Shown here piece by piece: positions 1 to 11,609 of a stretch of 64,000 bases of DNA. The stretch is from Argentina anserina. Taxonomy: Eukaryota; Streptophyta; Magnoliopsida; Rosales; Rosaceae. The DNA lies in contig NC_065874.1 of the NCBI RefSeq assembly GCF_933775445.1, forward strand, positions 11,303,001 to 11,367,000, written 5' to 3'. Below the pieces are notes generated by a model. The model searched no databases, was not told the DNA's origin, and saw only the letters and a program-made list of their open reading frames with translations. Position numbers and translations under genes: made by a program. Position 1 is the first letter of the stretch. The number at the start of each line of letters is the position of its first letter.

Positions 1-80
1 GAAGTAATAAGAAATCATAACTGCTGTTGTCAGTTGTTATATCTTATTTTTGTTTGATTAATTTCATCCTTTGTTTTCAG

Positions 81-176
81 TTCATGACTCATTATTTTTC
101 ATTGTCGAGACTCAAGAGTGCTGCATATTCACAATATCTGCAGCGTATGAGGGATATAGTTGGTACTTTTGAATAA
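81..176 (+). CDS. Terminal exon of an unidentified gene entering from the left edge
   Basis: A T-rich tract ending ttgttttcag (71-80) is a good splice acceptor. It is followed by an open stretch reading FMTHYFSLSRLK... and ending RMRDIVGTFE then TAA at 174-176. A second phase, starting HDSLFFIVETQ, is also open for about 30 codons, so the frame is not certain. The first is preferred because its composition looks like an amphipathic helix and it runs to the end of the conserved-looking stretch. Only the last exon would lie in the window, so no family can be named. The sequence to about 450 would be its 3'UTR. Confidence 0.35.
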   Translation, partial: FMTHYFSLSRLKSAAYSQYLQRMRDIVGTFE

Positions 177-1394
177 TTAACATGACCACAAAAGCTTGAA
201 ATCTTACTTTGCATCTTTATAGGCATCATCAGAATGTAAGCTGATGAAGCATCGAAACCAAAATTATGACGAATGGCTGTATCTCAGAACTCTTTAAGTC
301 TTACATATATTTTATTATTGTTAATATTTTGACTATAGAGTGTGCCTCCATGTTATCTTGCTTGCCTCTACATGACTCGTATCAGATTTTGATATAAATT
401 GTCTATCAGGCCTTATCAGTAATATTTTCTGTGTAATTCAGGGAGACATTAGGGAGTGAATTACTGTTTTAGCACACTTGATAATTCAAGCAGATATCAG
501 TTACATGCTCTGTTGTGTGGTTACTCAGCTGCCTCCATATGGTTTAGTGTACACGAGCGCAGAAAAATTGGCCAGAATTGTCTTCTGATGATCGAGTATC
601 AATAATCTTCCATTCTTGTATCTTAGCTCTTCCTATTTCTGTTGAAAGATGTTTTGGACATTTGCAATTTGTACAATACCGATAACAATCGATTTTTTGG
701 ATTTTTGGCTTTCGATTAATGGGAAACTGTACATTGATATTATCATTGTATTCTATTCTATACTGCACATGAGTTCCTCAAGTAACGAATCCATGGTTGT
801 TCACTCTTAGGTTTTTAAATTTCACGTTGTAGTTTATCATCAAACCTCACTCAGATATCGTATTTTTCATGTAAATTAGGGAGATTACGATAGATATCAA
901 GTATTAACTAGTATCCCTTACTGAGTATAATCCAAAGAATGCAGAATCCGGAACTATCAATATATCACAGATACAATATGTAAAACCATGTTTTGTTAAC
1001 TTAAGTAAATATGCAGATATACTAACATGAAAACCAATATTCAACTTGCTGAGGCAGAGCAACTGAGTAGTATTATATAGGTAAAGGATGAACATCAAGA
1101 AACACAATCTTGACAAGAAATACCATTCCAAGTCATCGACTGATCGGTAATATACCCTAGAAGAAAAGATACAGAATTAAAATGACATCCTAATTTGCTT
1201 TCTTGTTTAGAGAATCAAGAGAACTACAAAGCAAGTTTCGACGACAACTTAAATAATGGTACAAGAAGGAGAAAGAACGATGGATCCCTAAACTCTGATC
1301 TCATCTCTTCTTCAGTCACTCCACTCACTCACTCATCACTCCCATAAACTCTCTCACACTGTCTTTGTTCATCATAGATCACTCATCACTCCCA

Positions 1395-1554
1395 AAAAAT
1401 ATGCCAAATGTGGCTTATGCCCTTTACTATACAATAGTATAAAAAGCCACATCTTTTTTAGATATGTGGCATTTTTTTTTTGGATTGCAACACCTATAAT
1501 GACAACACATGATATGTGGCCATAGTGTTGCTATTGCCCCAAATTGTAGTAGTG
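1395..1554 (-). mobile_element. CACTA (En/Spm-type) transposon terminus, truncated
   Basis: The segment ends in gtagtagtg at 1546-1554; its reverse complement starts CACTACTACAATTTGG, the classical CACTA terminal inverted repeat. Just inside lie several copies of a TGTGGC/GCCACA motif (about 1402, 1426, 1464, 1514), like the subterminal repeats of this superfamily. A matching opposite end was not found nearby, so this is probably one end of a deleted element. The inner limit is approximate. Confidence 0.5.
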
Positions 1555-2356
1555 AAAAAAGCCGTTTACTCCTTGTACTATTATAGTTTAAGTTTAATTT
1601 TCGATATATACACGATGTTGATTTAGTACTATTATATACTATTTGTCTTTCTTTGTTTTGATCTTAAATAATATAGCATATATCTCAATGTACATATGAG
1701 TTTATAGTGTAGTTATAAATATATGGTAATATGAAAATCGTCTGGTTATAACTTACCAGATTCAATAATTCAAAGATAATTATCTTCAACACTAATTGAA
1801 TTGACAATTTGTTGACATGAACTAATTAACCAACGCCATAAGCTCTCAACTGTAAGAACTAGCCAGCACAATTTTCTTAAGCACCAAGCTAGGCAGAACA
1901 CATCCTACGAGGTAAGGATATCCAACGCCGAGAATACTAACAAAGCAACTACAGCTACAATCATCTTCAACCACAAAAATCTTGCAAAGGCATGTTGTGA
2001 CCACCCTAGCCACCGGGAGGTCGGTTCAAAACTTAACTATATGTCACATGCAAGATATATAAATCATCTAAGAGCTTGTGTACTAACTTCCTGTTTGGAC
2101 TTATGGTTTGAACTAGCACAGGGATTCCTGGTTCCATGCATTTTGGTGTGGTTAAACTTGTGGGTGGTACTTGTCACGGGCTAGCTGGTGTGCTTAGCTA
2201 AATAGCTAAATAACTCACTTTGGTGTAGTGCTTCGATCAGTTAACAAATTAGACTGCACGTTGCTTATAATTTTGCAAATGTAAGTAGTTAAAATAAATT
2301 TCAGAGTTCAAATGAAATGCTCTATCGCTTGAAACTGATGTGTCAAGTAACTAGTT

Positions 2357-2554
2357 GAAGAGAAATTATTATATATATTCGGTATATAATTCACGTGGTG
2401 TAACCCTTAATGTTATTAGTCTATTTTTTATTATGTTTATTTCTGATTAGTTATTTATATAGACAATATTTTTCTTTTTTCACCGCGTATATATTTACTA
2501 CACCATGGAGTAATACAATTGGTTAGATACACTACATGACAGTGTCACATGGTG
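2357..2554 (+). repeat. Dispersed repeat, copy 1 (inverted partner at 40112-40316)
   Basis: About 200 bases align by eye, with small gaps, to the reverse complement of 40112-40316. Shared blocks run in order from gagaaattattata through cacgtg/catgtg, a T-rich block, ttcaccgc, taccatg-like text and acatgacagtgt to cacatg. Identity looks like 70-80 percent. No coding potential is seen. It is probably a non-autonomous DNA element whose ends I could not define. Confidence 0.55.
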
Positions 2555-3166
2555 TTTTGGGTACACTGAATAATTACTCCTAATTGAACTTGAGATATCA
2601 CTGCTCATGTACAACAAAATTGATCAATAAGATTAGTAATTCGAAGGATATGCATGTTAAAACGTTATAAATTTTTACATTTCTTTCCAAAGAATCAAAC
2701 TTGTTTTTGTGTAGCACATTATTGGTCCCAAGGGGGGGAAAGGAAGAAACTAGAGAGAAAACAAATCAAGGACCTGACTTGAAACTAGAGAGACACATTC
2801 TTCTTCAATGCATCCCCCCCCCCCCCCCCCCAAAGAACGAACAGAAAGGACTATAATATCCCCACCCTCCAAAAAATTAATCTGAAAAAAAGACCCCAAC
2901 GAAAACAAAAGGATCGATGATATTACTGAAATTAATATAAGTGATTTCAGCACCCTATCCATGAGCTCCAGTTGATGTCGCAGCCATCCTCACCCACCAA
3001 TCCGATCTTACAAACCTTGTCAAGGGTCCCACAACCCTTGTGGGAACATATCACGTGAATGAATGAAAAGGACCGAGTTAGCCCCCCCACCCCACCCCCC
3101 TAAAAGAAAATAAAAAGATTAAATCTGCTTTGCCTGGTATGATAATTCTTCTTCGTCTTGTTTTCT

Positions 3167-5013
3167 TCAATTCATAATCTGCTGCTGCGCCTTATTGTGA
3201 TCCGTACAGAGCATCATGTCCGCCGGGCTGTGATGGAGGGCTTGCTGCGGCTGTTGCGGTGGAGCCGCGGCGGCGTTTTGGTTGTTGTTATTGCCATTAC
3301 CATTGCCGTTGCTCCCCATCTTCTTTAGGGTTTGGTGGTGATAAACCTGCCTTAATCTCTCGATTTCCTTCTTTAATGCCTCTTGATGAGCTGCAACAAC
3401 CAGAGTAAAAAATAATCAATATCATTTCTTGGGAGTTCAATACTAATCATTAAGTCTTATCCATCTTCTTGATCTAACAAAACATATAATTATCTAGGAA
3501 AACTAATGATAATAATAGCACACATCAGCGTACATATAGTATGAAACACAATTCTGTAAGTTGCTGCCTATAGTCGGGGTTTAGAAGGTCTAAATCAATG
3601 CTTCTCCTTGTTAAAGACGGTGATAGTTAGGGAGAAAAACACCCAATAAAGAATAAAGTGAAGAGTTTTATCAGTAGTCACTTGATCAACATTCTTTTCT
3701 AATATCGATAATGACACTAAAATTAATATAGTGGACCATGTATGTGACACCAAGTTACCTAATTTTTGTCCACACTTCTAAACATTACTACATTAGATAG
3801 GAATATAGGAACTCCATGACTTTATTATGGCATTGCATAAGCTTAAGCTAGCATCGAACGTCTTACCATCTTTGAAGAGCTTATCTTGAGCCAAAGCAGC
3901 AATCCTTTGCTTCAGAGCACTGTTGTCCACATTGAGAATCAACCTCTGGTGATCTAGAAATGCAACTCTCGGTGAAAGCGCCGACACCTCCGACTTCAAT
4001 TTTCATAATGACCAGGCAATAATCCAAATCAATTATTCACCAACCCAAATAAACCTTCCTAGCTTATTGAATAAGAAACAAACAAAATATTATTGATCCC
4101 CCCCCCCCACCTGTAATGATGTGACGCTGCGTTCGAGCTCCGATATGTACTGCAGCTTTCTCACTCTGGACCTCTGCGCCGATTGCCGATTCGCCAAGAT
4201 TCTAATTAGTCACAAACAAAGAAGAACAATCTGACTAATTAGTAATTAATAATGAAGCGTCAGATCTGGTTCATTAATTTGTTTGATAGTTTGCATGGCT
4301 TAATTTTTTCATGCATAAGGAAGTTACCTTTTTACCCTCTTGGGGTCGGCGGGGGAGGTCGGCAGTGGCGCACGGGGGGACTGAGAATGCGGATCGTTGG
4401 GATCGAATGAGCTCTCGACCTCGCCGGGCTCGCTCTTCGGCTGCTGGTGGCCGTCGATCCTGAGGTTCATCATCGGCCGGTGATTGCCATTGCTGCCGTT
4501 AACGTTGTTGTTGTTCGCATTCTCGTTGTTCATGTTGCCGTTATTATTGTTCGTGTTCATGTTGTCGTCGTTGTTGCTATTCTGGTCGGACGGTGACGAC
4601 GGGTTCGAAGAGGAGGTGACGGCGGGAGGGACGGCGATATCGTCGGAGAACATGGACATGAGCTGCTCGTCGTCGAGGCGGTCGAACGAGCCCGCAATGT
4701 TGTTGGAGCCGTGGACGGTGGGGTTCCTCTCGCAGTGGTCGACGTCGACGTCGAGTACATTCAACGGCGACTCGAGGAACGCGATGGAGTCGCTGGCCGA
4801 GCGGCGGTGAGCCCCGCGCCGGGCGGAGGAGAAGTCAAGGAACTCATCCATCCAGCACAAAGAAGACTGATGCTGCTGAGGGGGAGAAGAAGGGGGGTGG
4901 TTGACGCCGGCGGAGGAGGGGAGGAAGTTGGCCATGGAGGGCATTATTCTATGGTGGGGGAAGGGTGCCCAATTCTGAGTCATGCTGGGTATTTTAGGAG
5001 GTAATTGCGCCAT
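3167..5013 (-). CDS. Group E bZIP transcription factor (bZIP34/bZIP61-like)
   Basis: Four exons: 4328-5013, 4111-4201, 3867-3993 and 3167-3390 on the minus strand, joining to 375 residues with GT-AG borders. The basic region and hinge follow residue 228: RILANRQSAQRSRVRKLQY has the bZIP signature N233-x7-R241. The zipper continues through SELERSVTSLQ, SPRVAFLDHQR and ALKQRIAAL. This conserved group E zipper includes a proline that, in Arabidopsis bZIP34/61, disfavours homodimers. The N-terminal half is low complexity (Asn, Ser, Pro) and includes RRSASDSIAFLE, a typical phospho-site segment. The C-terminus is Asn/Gln rich. The protein should be nuclear and bind ACGT-type elements; Arabidopsis relatives act in pollen and lipid metabolism. 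The start ATG is the first in the exon. Very high GC in exon 1 opens long false frames on the other strand. Confidence 0.95.
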
Positions 5014-6487
5014 TGCAAGAGATAACCCAACAATGTCGACCCAAATATAGATGATGGGTGTTTGCGGAGTTGTGGAGAATATTATTAGAGAGAGAAAAAT
5101 GACACCACTAAAAAAAACAAACCAGAGGATCGGAAGAAGGAAGAGAACCCAACAAACAACCGCAAGTAGTGATGTTTAGGACTCTGCTAATAAAATGACT
5201 GGAGAAGTGGAGAGAGAAATGTGGGGATGGAGATATGTGAGATATTAATAAAAAGGGAATAGTAGTACTAGATGGGGTTTTGCAGAGGACACAATCATGG
5301 CAATCAGGGCTAGTTTTAGTTTAGTTGCAGACACTCTTTTTCCTTATTTTGTGATTTGGATTTTTTGGGGTGGGAGTTGTTTAAGAATTAAGATTAAGAC
5401 CCAGAGGTTTTGGAGGGGTGGCATGGGTCACATGGGGGGTGAGGGGGAGGAGAGACAGCTAGCAACAGCTGGGGGTGGTGAGGGGGAGGATGACTGAAGA
5501 AGGCATTCAAGAGAAGCTGGAAAGTCTACGAGAGTGTGTGTGTGTGTTTGATTAACTGGGAGAGGGAATCAGAGTCTCCACGTGCCGGAGTGACCCCTCT
5601 TCTGGCAGTTCCCTCACCCCATTATATCCTGTAAATGGCTCAATTAATATTGGATTTCTTTTGGATATATTCATAGATCAGCCTTTTAGGCACATGTATT
5701 TGTTCTAATTCTTGGAATACTTTGTGTGATCATATTTCGGAATATGACTTTATTTTTTAACGCGTGTTCAATAATCGAGGTGGAAAATCAAGCTGTGATA
5801 GCGGATATACCTCAACCTCTAACTCTCTAAGTAACTTCAATGTGGTTAGTCGTAAAAGAAGAGTAAGAAACATTTATAATTGGTGGATCAATTTTGTAAG
5901 AGTTCGTTGTAAATCTTACTCTAAAGAACTACAAAAGATTTAAAGTAGCACGAAATCTGTCCTATTTAAAATTGAAAATTCATAGTCGCGTAATTTGCAT
6001 TTTGTCACTCAACCCCCCTTTTACATTTATAAATTTGTTGCATAAGGTCATTCATCGACATCTACATCAAATGTTTGGATTCATAATGTAAAATGGTGTA
6101 GCTGGTAAACATCATGCGGTATGTCTTATCAATTGCCTTCCGCACAACTTACATTATCGTATTTACATGAATATCTTGTACAATCATGCATTCATGCCTT
6201 TTAACTATGAATGTACATGTCAGTCCTAAAGTTTAGCCGAATGTTCGTCTTAGTTTTTTTTCCAGTATTTTTAGTTCTATTCTTTAACTAATAGCGCCTT
6301 GATGGTGCTTCTATGTTTAATCTTTTTTCGCGTCCAGAAAAAAAAGAAACATAGATGTACAAGTATCTTGGTGTGGCCTGCATACATATGAGAAATTCCA
6401 ATTGGGTATATAAATATAGTAGTGGATAGTGGAAGGATATAAGGATTTGTAGAGAGAGGATGATGAGCTGTGAAAGCGAAGCTAAGA

Positions 6488-6613
6488 GGAGCTTGTAAGA
6501 ATCATGTCCTCCTCCTCCCATGTGAATTTGCTTGTAAGAGCCCACCTTTGTTTGCTTTGTCCCCAAATCAATCTCACATGGGAAGAGGGTTTGAGTGTTG
6601 CCCTTTTGCTCCT
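6488..6613. other. Imperfect hairpin, possible microRNA-like precursor
   Basis: The inner arms tcctcctcccatgtga (about 6510-6525) and tcacatgggaagaggg (6574-6589) pair over 16 positions with one mismatch. An outer GGAGC (6488-6492) pairs with GCTCC (6608-6612) at nearly equal distance, 33 against 34 bases. The apical loop is about 48 bases. The strand of any transcript is unknown. It matches no conserved plant miRNA that I can recall. Confidence 0.3.
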
Positions 6614-7215
6614 CCTCCAATATATATACACACCTACACACACATTTCTTGGTATCTTCCACTATCTTATGTTGGCAGTTATGTTTGTTTTGTTTAATCA
6701 AGCTACTTAAGGCAGGCACTAATAATGATTAGTGAGAAAGTTGGAAGGCATGTTATGTACTTCCCTCATCATCTAAAAGGTTTTTGTCACATTGATGTGA
6801 ACCCAATCTACATGCACTAATTAATTGAATACTCCCCACCACTTAAAAAAACATAAAATGCACATAATCTAAGCCCTTCGTCGTCGGTCAATTTCATAAA
6901 AGTCAAATGTATCAATGGCTTGTAGGGCTAGATTATCGACCCAACTCAATGACATTGAAGATGTCTTGCTTGAGAAGAGAAGGAAGGATGCTCTTATTCC
7001 ATTGGTTAATTGTATATGATTATAAGTTATGACGAATAAATGTTTATTAGTGGTTTGCATGTGCATTTCTTTAGGGTTCAAGAACTTAAATAAAATTCCT
7101 TAATTTAACAATAATATCTCTCTGTCAGTTTTAATTTTAGTCTTTGAATCCCAAAAAATGTTGATGATGTACAGTCGTACAAGAAAAGGAGGGAGGGGAA
7201 GGACTCCCTTGAAGA

Positions 7216-7458
7216 TTATGAATGTGAAGCATTATTGCACGTGGAAGGAGCATAGAGGGTCCTCTCACTTCTCTGTGTTTTCCTATTTGCAGAATTAAAA
7301 GAGAAATAATAGGGTTGGAAATATTTTATATATTGAAATGGATCAGAAAGCGAACGCGTAAACACATAGATGAAAATGATGAAAAGAAGAATGAGGGCGA
7401 TACCACTTTGGGGTAAGCATTTCAATGATTTGATTGATCTTCTTGGAGGGGATGCCAT
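7216..7458 (-). CDS. Small hypothetical protein with one hydrophobic segment
   Basis: An uninterrupted ATG-to-stop frame of 80 codons. It starts MASPPRRSIKSLKCLPQ, then has a strongly hydrophobic segment at about residues 20-35 (ALILLFIIFIYVF), then a polar Ser/Asn/Arg-rich tail. A basic N-terminus before one hydrophobic stretch would suit a signal anchor. I recognise no family. It lies 480 bases beyond the HGO stop on the same strand. It could equally be chance in AT-rich DNA. Confidence 0.25.
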   Translation of the reverse strand: MASPPRRSIKSLKCLPQSGIALILLFIIFIYVFTRSLSDPFQYIKYFQPYYFSFNSANRKTQRSERTLYAPSTCNNASHS

Positions 7459-7935
7459 ATGCCACTTTGATCATTGTAGATCTGTTCTCGTCTGAGGTAA
7501 AATGATTCTTGGTAAACGTTGGTGAGCTAAATGATTGAAGATGACAGTTCTATCGTTGAAGCAAGGAGCCAAAAGTTTGTTGAAGAGTAGATAATGCATG
7601 AGAACTTCGCGGAAATGCAAGTAACAGAGTTCACTTGTAGCAGTCAAAAATGAAACTGTAGAAATAAGAAACGATAACAACCCAAAGTCGTACGACATCG
7701 AAAATCTGGGAAGTACGAACATGATTGAGCTGATCCTAAACTAGATATAATCTTTGTATTGACATATTGATTTAACAGACTTTCTTTATACAGAAGAATT
7801 TGCAGGATCTTCCTAGCTTATTCTATTATGTACGTTGTAGCAAGTTGGTTTCTGTTTTTACTACACTTTGTATGGACTAGAGTTTCATCCAGGCATTCAG
7901 CTCATACAAGCAATGACAGTGGAACTTCAATTCGT

Positions 7936-10900
7936 CTACTGACCATTCGGGAGATCTCCATCTACACTCGTGCCTGTGAAGTGTGATCTTAGTCCAATCC
8001 AGCACTGGTAATAGTCATGATCTATGAATGGAGACTCGAGCGCCCATGTGCAAATTCGGGGGACTAAACACGATTCAAACATAAAAGCCATAGTATCACT
8101 GATTTTTTGTGGTCCTACATCCTTTCCGCGTGCAATTGTAGCCTGCAATAGCAACCGAGTTGATTTGATAAGTATTGATCAATAAGCAATCGAGGGTGTT
8201 CTCCAAGTCTCTAACTAAACAGCTGAATGTGTCAGGTTAACTATTAACGAGGAGAATAATGAAAAAAGAGTCCCCCATATTAATCACAGGAATACACTAT
8301 CAAGCATAAAAAAAATTTCTCTGGAATCACGTTATGAGATAGTTAAATTTGTGTGTTTTACCAAAAGAATAAACAAACTGAGCATTGACAAGGAAAAAAA
8401 TAAAATAAACTTGAAAACTGAGAAGATAAATCATCATTCTTTTGTTCTGGACAGGTATACCTCATATGTTTTCGTATCAGGACCATGGGGAGTCATGCAG
8501 CTATGGAGGCTTGCACCACCTGGAAGAAATCCATCTGCTTTTGCCTGTGGAAAAGAATAACATATCAGTTTCTTTGTTCTGTTTCTTGTGATGAATTATT
8601 AATTGCATTTTTATGAGTTTAATTAAATAATACCTTACCAGACCTATATATGCAGTTGAGATGATTCTTTAACACATAAATATTATCCATCTAGTGTCTA
8701 TATTAACATATAAGAAGGGTCTCTAGTTGTGCTCATTAATTAAAAAATGGGCTATATTGTCAATTTGAAATGCACTTAAACTAATATTGGATTTTTTCAT
8801 TTAAGTGGATTTTTTCCTCTTTTCCTTATCTAAAGCTAATTACATAAAGTTGAGTAGTTCATTCATGCCCAAAACAGTAATATATAAATGAATGGAAACC
8901 AAAAAAGAATACCTATTGGTGAACAGGTTCAGGTTATTACCTCATATCCACCATAAATGAGGCCCATAAATTCACTCATACAATTACGATGGTAGTATGG
9001 AGGTCGAAACGTATTCTCAGCAACCAACCATCGAGGTGGGAAAATGGCGAAATCGAGCAATGCAACACCAGGTCTATCAGTTGGTGCTGTCAATACTGCA
9101 CCAGAATTGTACCAAGATCAGGCCATTGATATTTGTAGACAAATTTACAATGTTATTAAAGAAATGAATAATTGGGGAAAAGGAAATAAGTATTGAAGCC
9201 TAAATACCTGTATTAACTGAAGGATCACCATGATCAAACAAGACTGTGTTGAATGGGCAGAACTTGGTCAGATCATACTGCAAGCAAACAATGTTTTTTT
9301 CTTTTTAAAATAAATTCAGATAGCATGAGAGTAGATAAACCATCTTATTTATACATAAAATTGCTTTAGCGGTTCATGCTCATGAACAAAGTAAAAAAGA
9401 ACAAATTGAACACATTTTTCCTAATTAATTGAATGAGAAAACAAGTGAGTTACACTCGGTCAGAATATTATAAATACTACAGCACCCCAACAAACTTGGT
9501 CATATGGAAAACAGAAATCTCACACACCTTATATGGAGCATAATTACCATGCCAAGCAACTACATTGAATGGAGAGAAATCCTGCTTTGCAGTAAAAAGT
9601 TCTCCTCCATATTTTTGTATAATAATGTAGCCAGGACGGGTACTTTCTTCAAACCATGCGGTGGGAACAAGAAAATCCCTTGGAGCAGCTAGGCCATTAG
9701 CTCCTACATGTAATCAAAATTACATTTTCACTGCCTACAAGTCATGAAAAGACTTACTGTAGTACGAATATTACATTACTGGAGACCATTATTATATTTC
9801 TTTTTTCAGAGGAATGAAAAGAAACATGAGGAACCTACCTATGGGGCCAAGATCAGGGAGTTGAAAATGGGTGCCGAAAACCTCAGCTACATAACCACGT
9901 GAAGGACCATCAGGAAGGTCTACTGCAAATCGAAATCCTTGAGGTAACACAGCAATTTCACCAGGAGATACCATCAATCTTCCACATTCTGTAGTGATCT
10001 GAAGCCCTACACAACCAGAACAGAGGGCAGCGTAAAAAAAAACAGTTGCGTATTTCTATCTAGTAAACAACCAGTTAATAATATATCAACTTCCATATCT
10101 GCTCCAGTCAAAAATCAATTTTTGCAGCACAGAAGCGCTGTCTTTTTTTGGATCCATTTTAAATCTTCGTTATGATCTAGTTGTGAAGAAAATTGAAGAC
10201 GATTCTTACTGTTCATCTGTTAATTTATGAATATACCACACAAATTCGTTATGTGATTTTAAGTATACCAGAGTAATTTTCAACAGCCACCAATTAAGTC
10301 TTCCAGATTATGAATACAAATACAGGTCTAGGATTCTCAATCCAAACAATAGTACTCAATGCTGAAAAGAAGTCTTTTAAGACAAGAAATCTATAGCTAA
10401 TCAGTATCTAACAATACAAAAGTGATCACCACTACACCGGCACACACAAGTCAAATTTAATTTTGCTGACTATCAACAGTTGCAGGTTTCAATTATGTCC
10501 AAAGTAACAAACTTCGAATCTACAAACTCGAGACTGTCTATGAAAAAGACTCCCAAATGATCAATCACAATCACACAACAAACTCTAAGCACCAAAAACA
10601 ACAAAAGAAACTCCAATTCATCAAACAAATCTTTAATTACTTACTCCCTAATTGGGGAACAATCAGGAAATCTCCATCAGCATTGCAAAACGCACGATCA
10701 TCCATCGACTTGTTCGCAGTGTACCTACACATAAATCAAAGTTCAAATCCAAACTCCAATCAATCATCAATAAAAAACACATACGAATTTGATCTGATCT
10801 TGTTGAGCAAGCTAGCTAGCAAAGCATAAGAATACCAATTACATGTGAATAGCAAATCCATGCCGTAAAAACGAGCTCCCGGCGCCGCACACAGTAAACA

Positions 10901-11261
10901 GCCCCTGCACGAAGTCCGTCGCCTCCTCCGGGACCTCCACCGGCTTCCACCGCAGCTGAGTCGGCGTGGTGGAGCTGTTGGAGTCGTTGAACTCGCTGAC
11001 GAGGCAGCCGTGGGTGGGGCGGAGAGGCTGGAAAGGCTCATGAGTGACGGAGGGCTTGACGCGGTAGAGCCAGGAGCGGAGGTTGAGCTTGCGCGGCGAG
11101 GTGAAGGAGGTGCCGGAGATTTGCTCGGCGTAGAGGCCGTAGGGGCAGACGAGGGGGCTGCTCTGGGCGGAGGGGAGGGCGCCGGGGAGGGCTTCGGAGG
11201 AGAAGTGGTTGTGGAAGCCGGACTGGTAGCGGAGGTCGGCGGAGGTCGGTGGCTGATCCAT
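7936..11261 (-). CDS. HGO: Homogentisate 1,2-dioxygenase
   Basis: Eight exons: 10843-11261, 10645-10724, 9839-10006, 9528-9703, 9208-9277, 8941-9095, 8461-8544 and 7936-8142, giving 452 residues with all phases consistent. The enzyme opens the ring of homogentisate to maleylacetoacetate in tyrosine catabolism, competing with tocopherol and plastoquinone synthesis for the same substrate; it is cytosolic. The family signatures are complete: [13 protein letters not shown] near the N-terminus, NPTQLRW-type text (TPTQLRW), [13 protein letters not shown], the cupin segment, and the iron ligands His340, Glu346 (in [12 protein letters not shown]) and His376 (CMTPHGPD). These are offset by a constant five residues from the human ligands 335/341/371. 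It ends in [17 protein letters not shown] plus a short tail. The ATG at 11259-11261 has no nearby in-frame competitor. The gene looks intact. Confidence 0.97.
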
Positions 11262-11491
11262 TTTTTCTGGAGGTGTTTTAGGATTGGAGGTGTGGTTTCT
11301 TACAAGTATGTGCGAGGAAACCGGATTGATGGCGTCACGTGGTCATCACTCTCGTCGGTTGGAGAGTCGTGTGGGCAAGTCCTCGCTACTCTCCATGACT
11401 CAAATGAACTACTGATACTTGGGAGTTTTTCAGGAAATAACCATACGTGATGATGGAAAATATATTTCTATTTGTTTTTTTAAGGGTGTTT

Positions 11492-11609
11492 GAGGCTGCT
11501 CACCTGGTCAGCTGTTGAGCACAGATCCATCCGATCTGGCCGTTTGAGCACTGTTTGACCAGATTGGATGGGTGTTGTGTTCAACAGCAGAACAGGTGAT
11601 AAGCACTCG
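11492..11609. mobile_element. Small foldback (MITE-like) element
   Basis: The left arm (about 11492-11540), with cacctg, agctgttgagcaca, atcca and gatctgg, is echoed in reverse complement by the right arm (about 11560-11609), with accagattggatgg, tgttcaacagcag and caggtg. The arms are about 50 bases, imperfect, round a centre near 11550. No target-site duplication could be fixed. Confidence 0.5.

Larger units (their letters stand above)
177..3166. other. Intergenic, AT-rich, with transposon remnants
   Basis: No convincing gene is seen. The stretch holds the putative 3'UTR of the left-edge gene, a 15-base motif tcactcatcactccc repeated at about 1328 and 1379, a CACTA transposon terminus ending at 1554, a dispersed repeat at 2357-2554, an 18-20 base poly-C run at about 2814-2831, and the 3' flank of the bZIP gene. 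Reading frames here are short and have no recognisable domain. Confidence 0.6.
5014..7935. other. Intergenic: bZIP promoter and HGO 3' flank
   Basis: The bZIP 5'UTR and promoter occupy about 5014-5650, with a (GT)n run near 5535. The rest is AT-rich. It contains an imperfect hairpin at 6488-6613 and a small reading frame at 7216-7458, listed separately. A 143-codon frame on the minus strand at 6288-6719 overlaps the hairpin and has no domain or exon signals. Confidence 0.6.

Noticed and set aside
2814..2831. 18-20 base poly-C run
   Set aside because: A homopolymer of this length is as likely to be an assembly or slippage feature as anything biological.
4484..5004. Long open frames on the plus strand and in a second minus frame across bZIP exon 1
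   Set aside because: They are shadows caused by the high GC of the bZIP coding exon, whose own frame carries a complete, correctly spliced bZIP protein.
6495..6525. Match to a conserved microRNA (miR172, miR394 or miR396)
   Set aside because: Only short words are shared; no 20-21 base match to any conserved plant miRNA could be made.
6288..6719. 143-codon minus-strand frame
   Set aside because: Low-complexity hydrophobic and polar mix with no domain, overlapping the hairpin; no splice or promoter signals.
11010..11450. 146-codon plus-strand frame opposite HGO exon 1
   Set aside because: Antisense shadow of a GC-rich exon; Gly/Glu/Ala composition is typical of a complementary frame.
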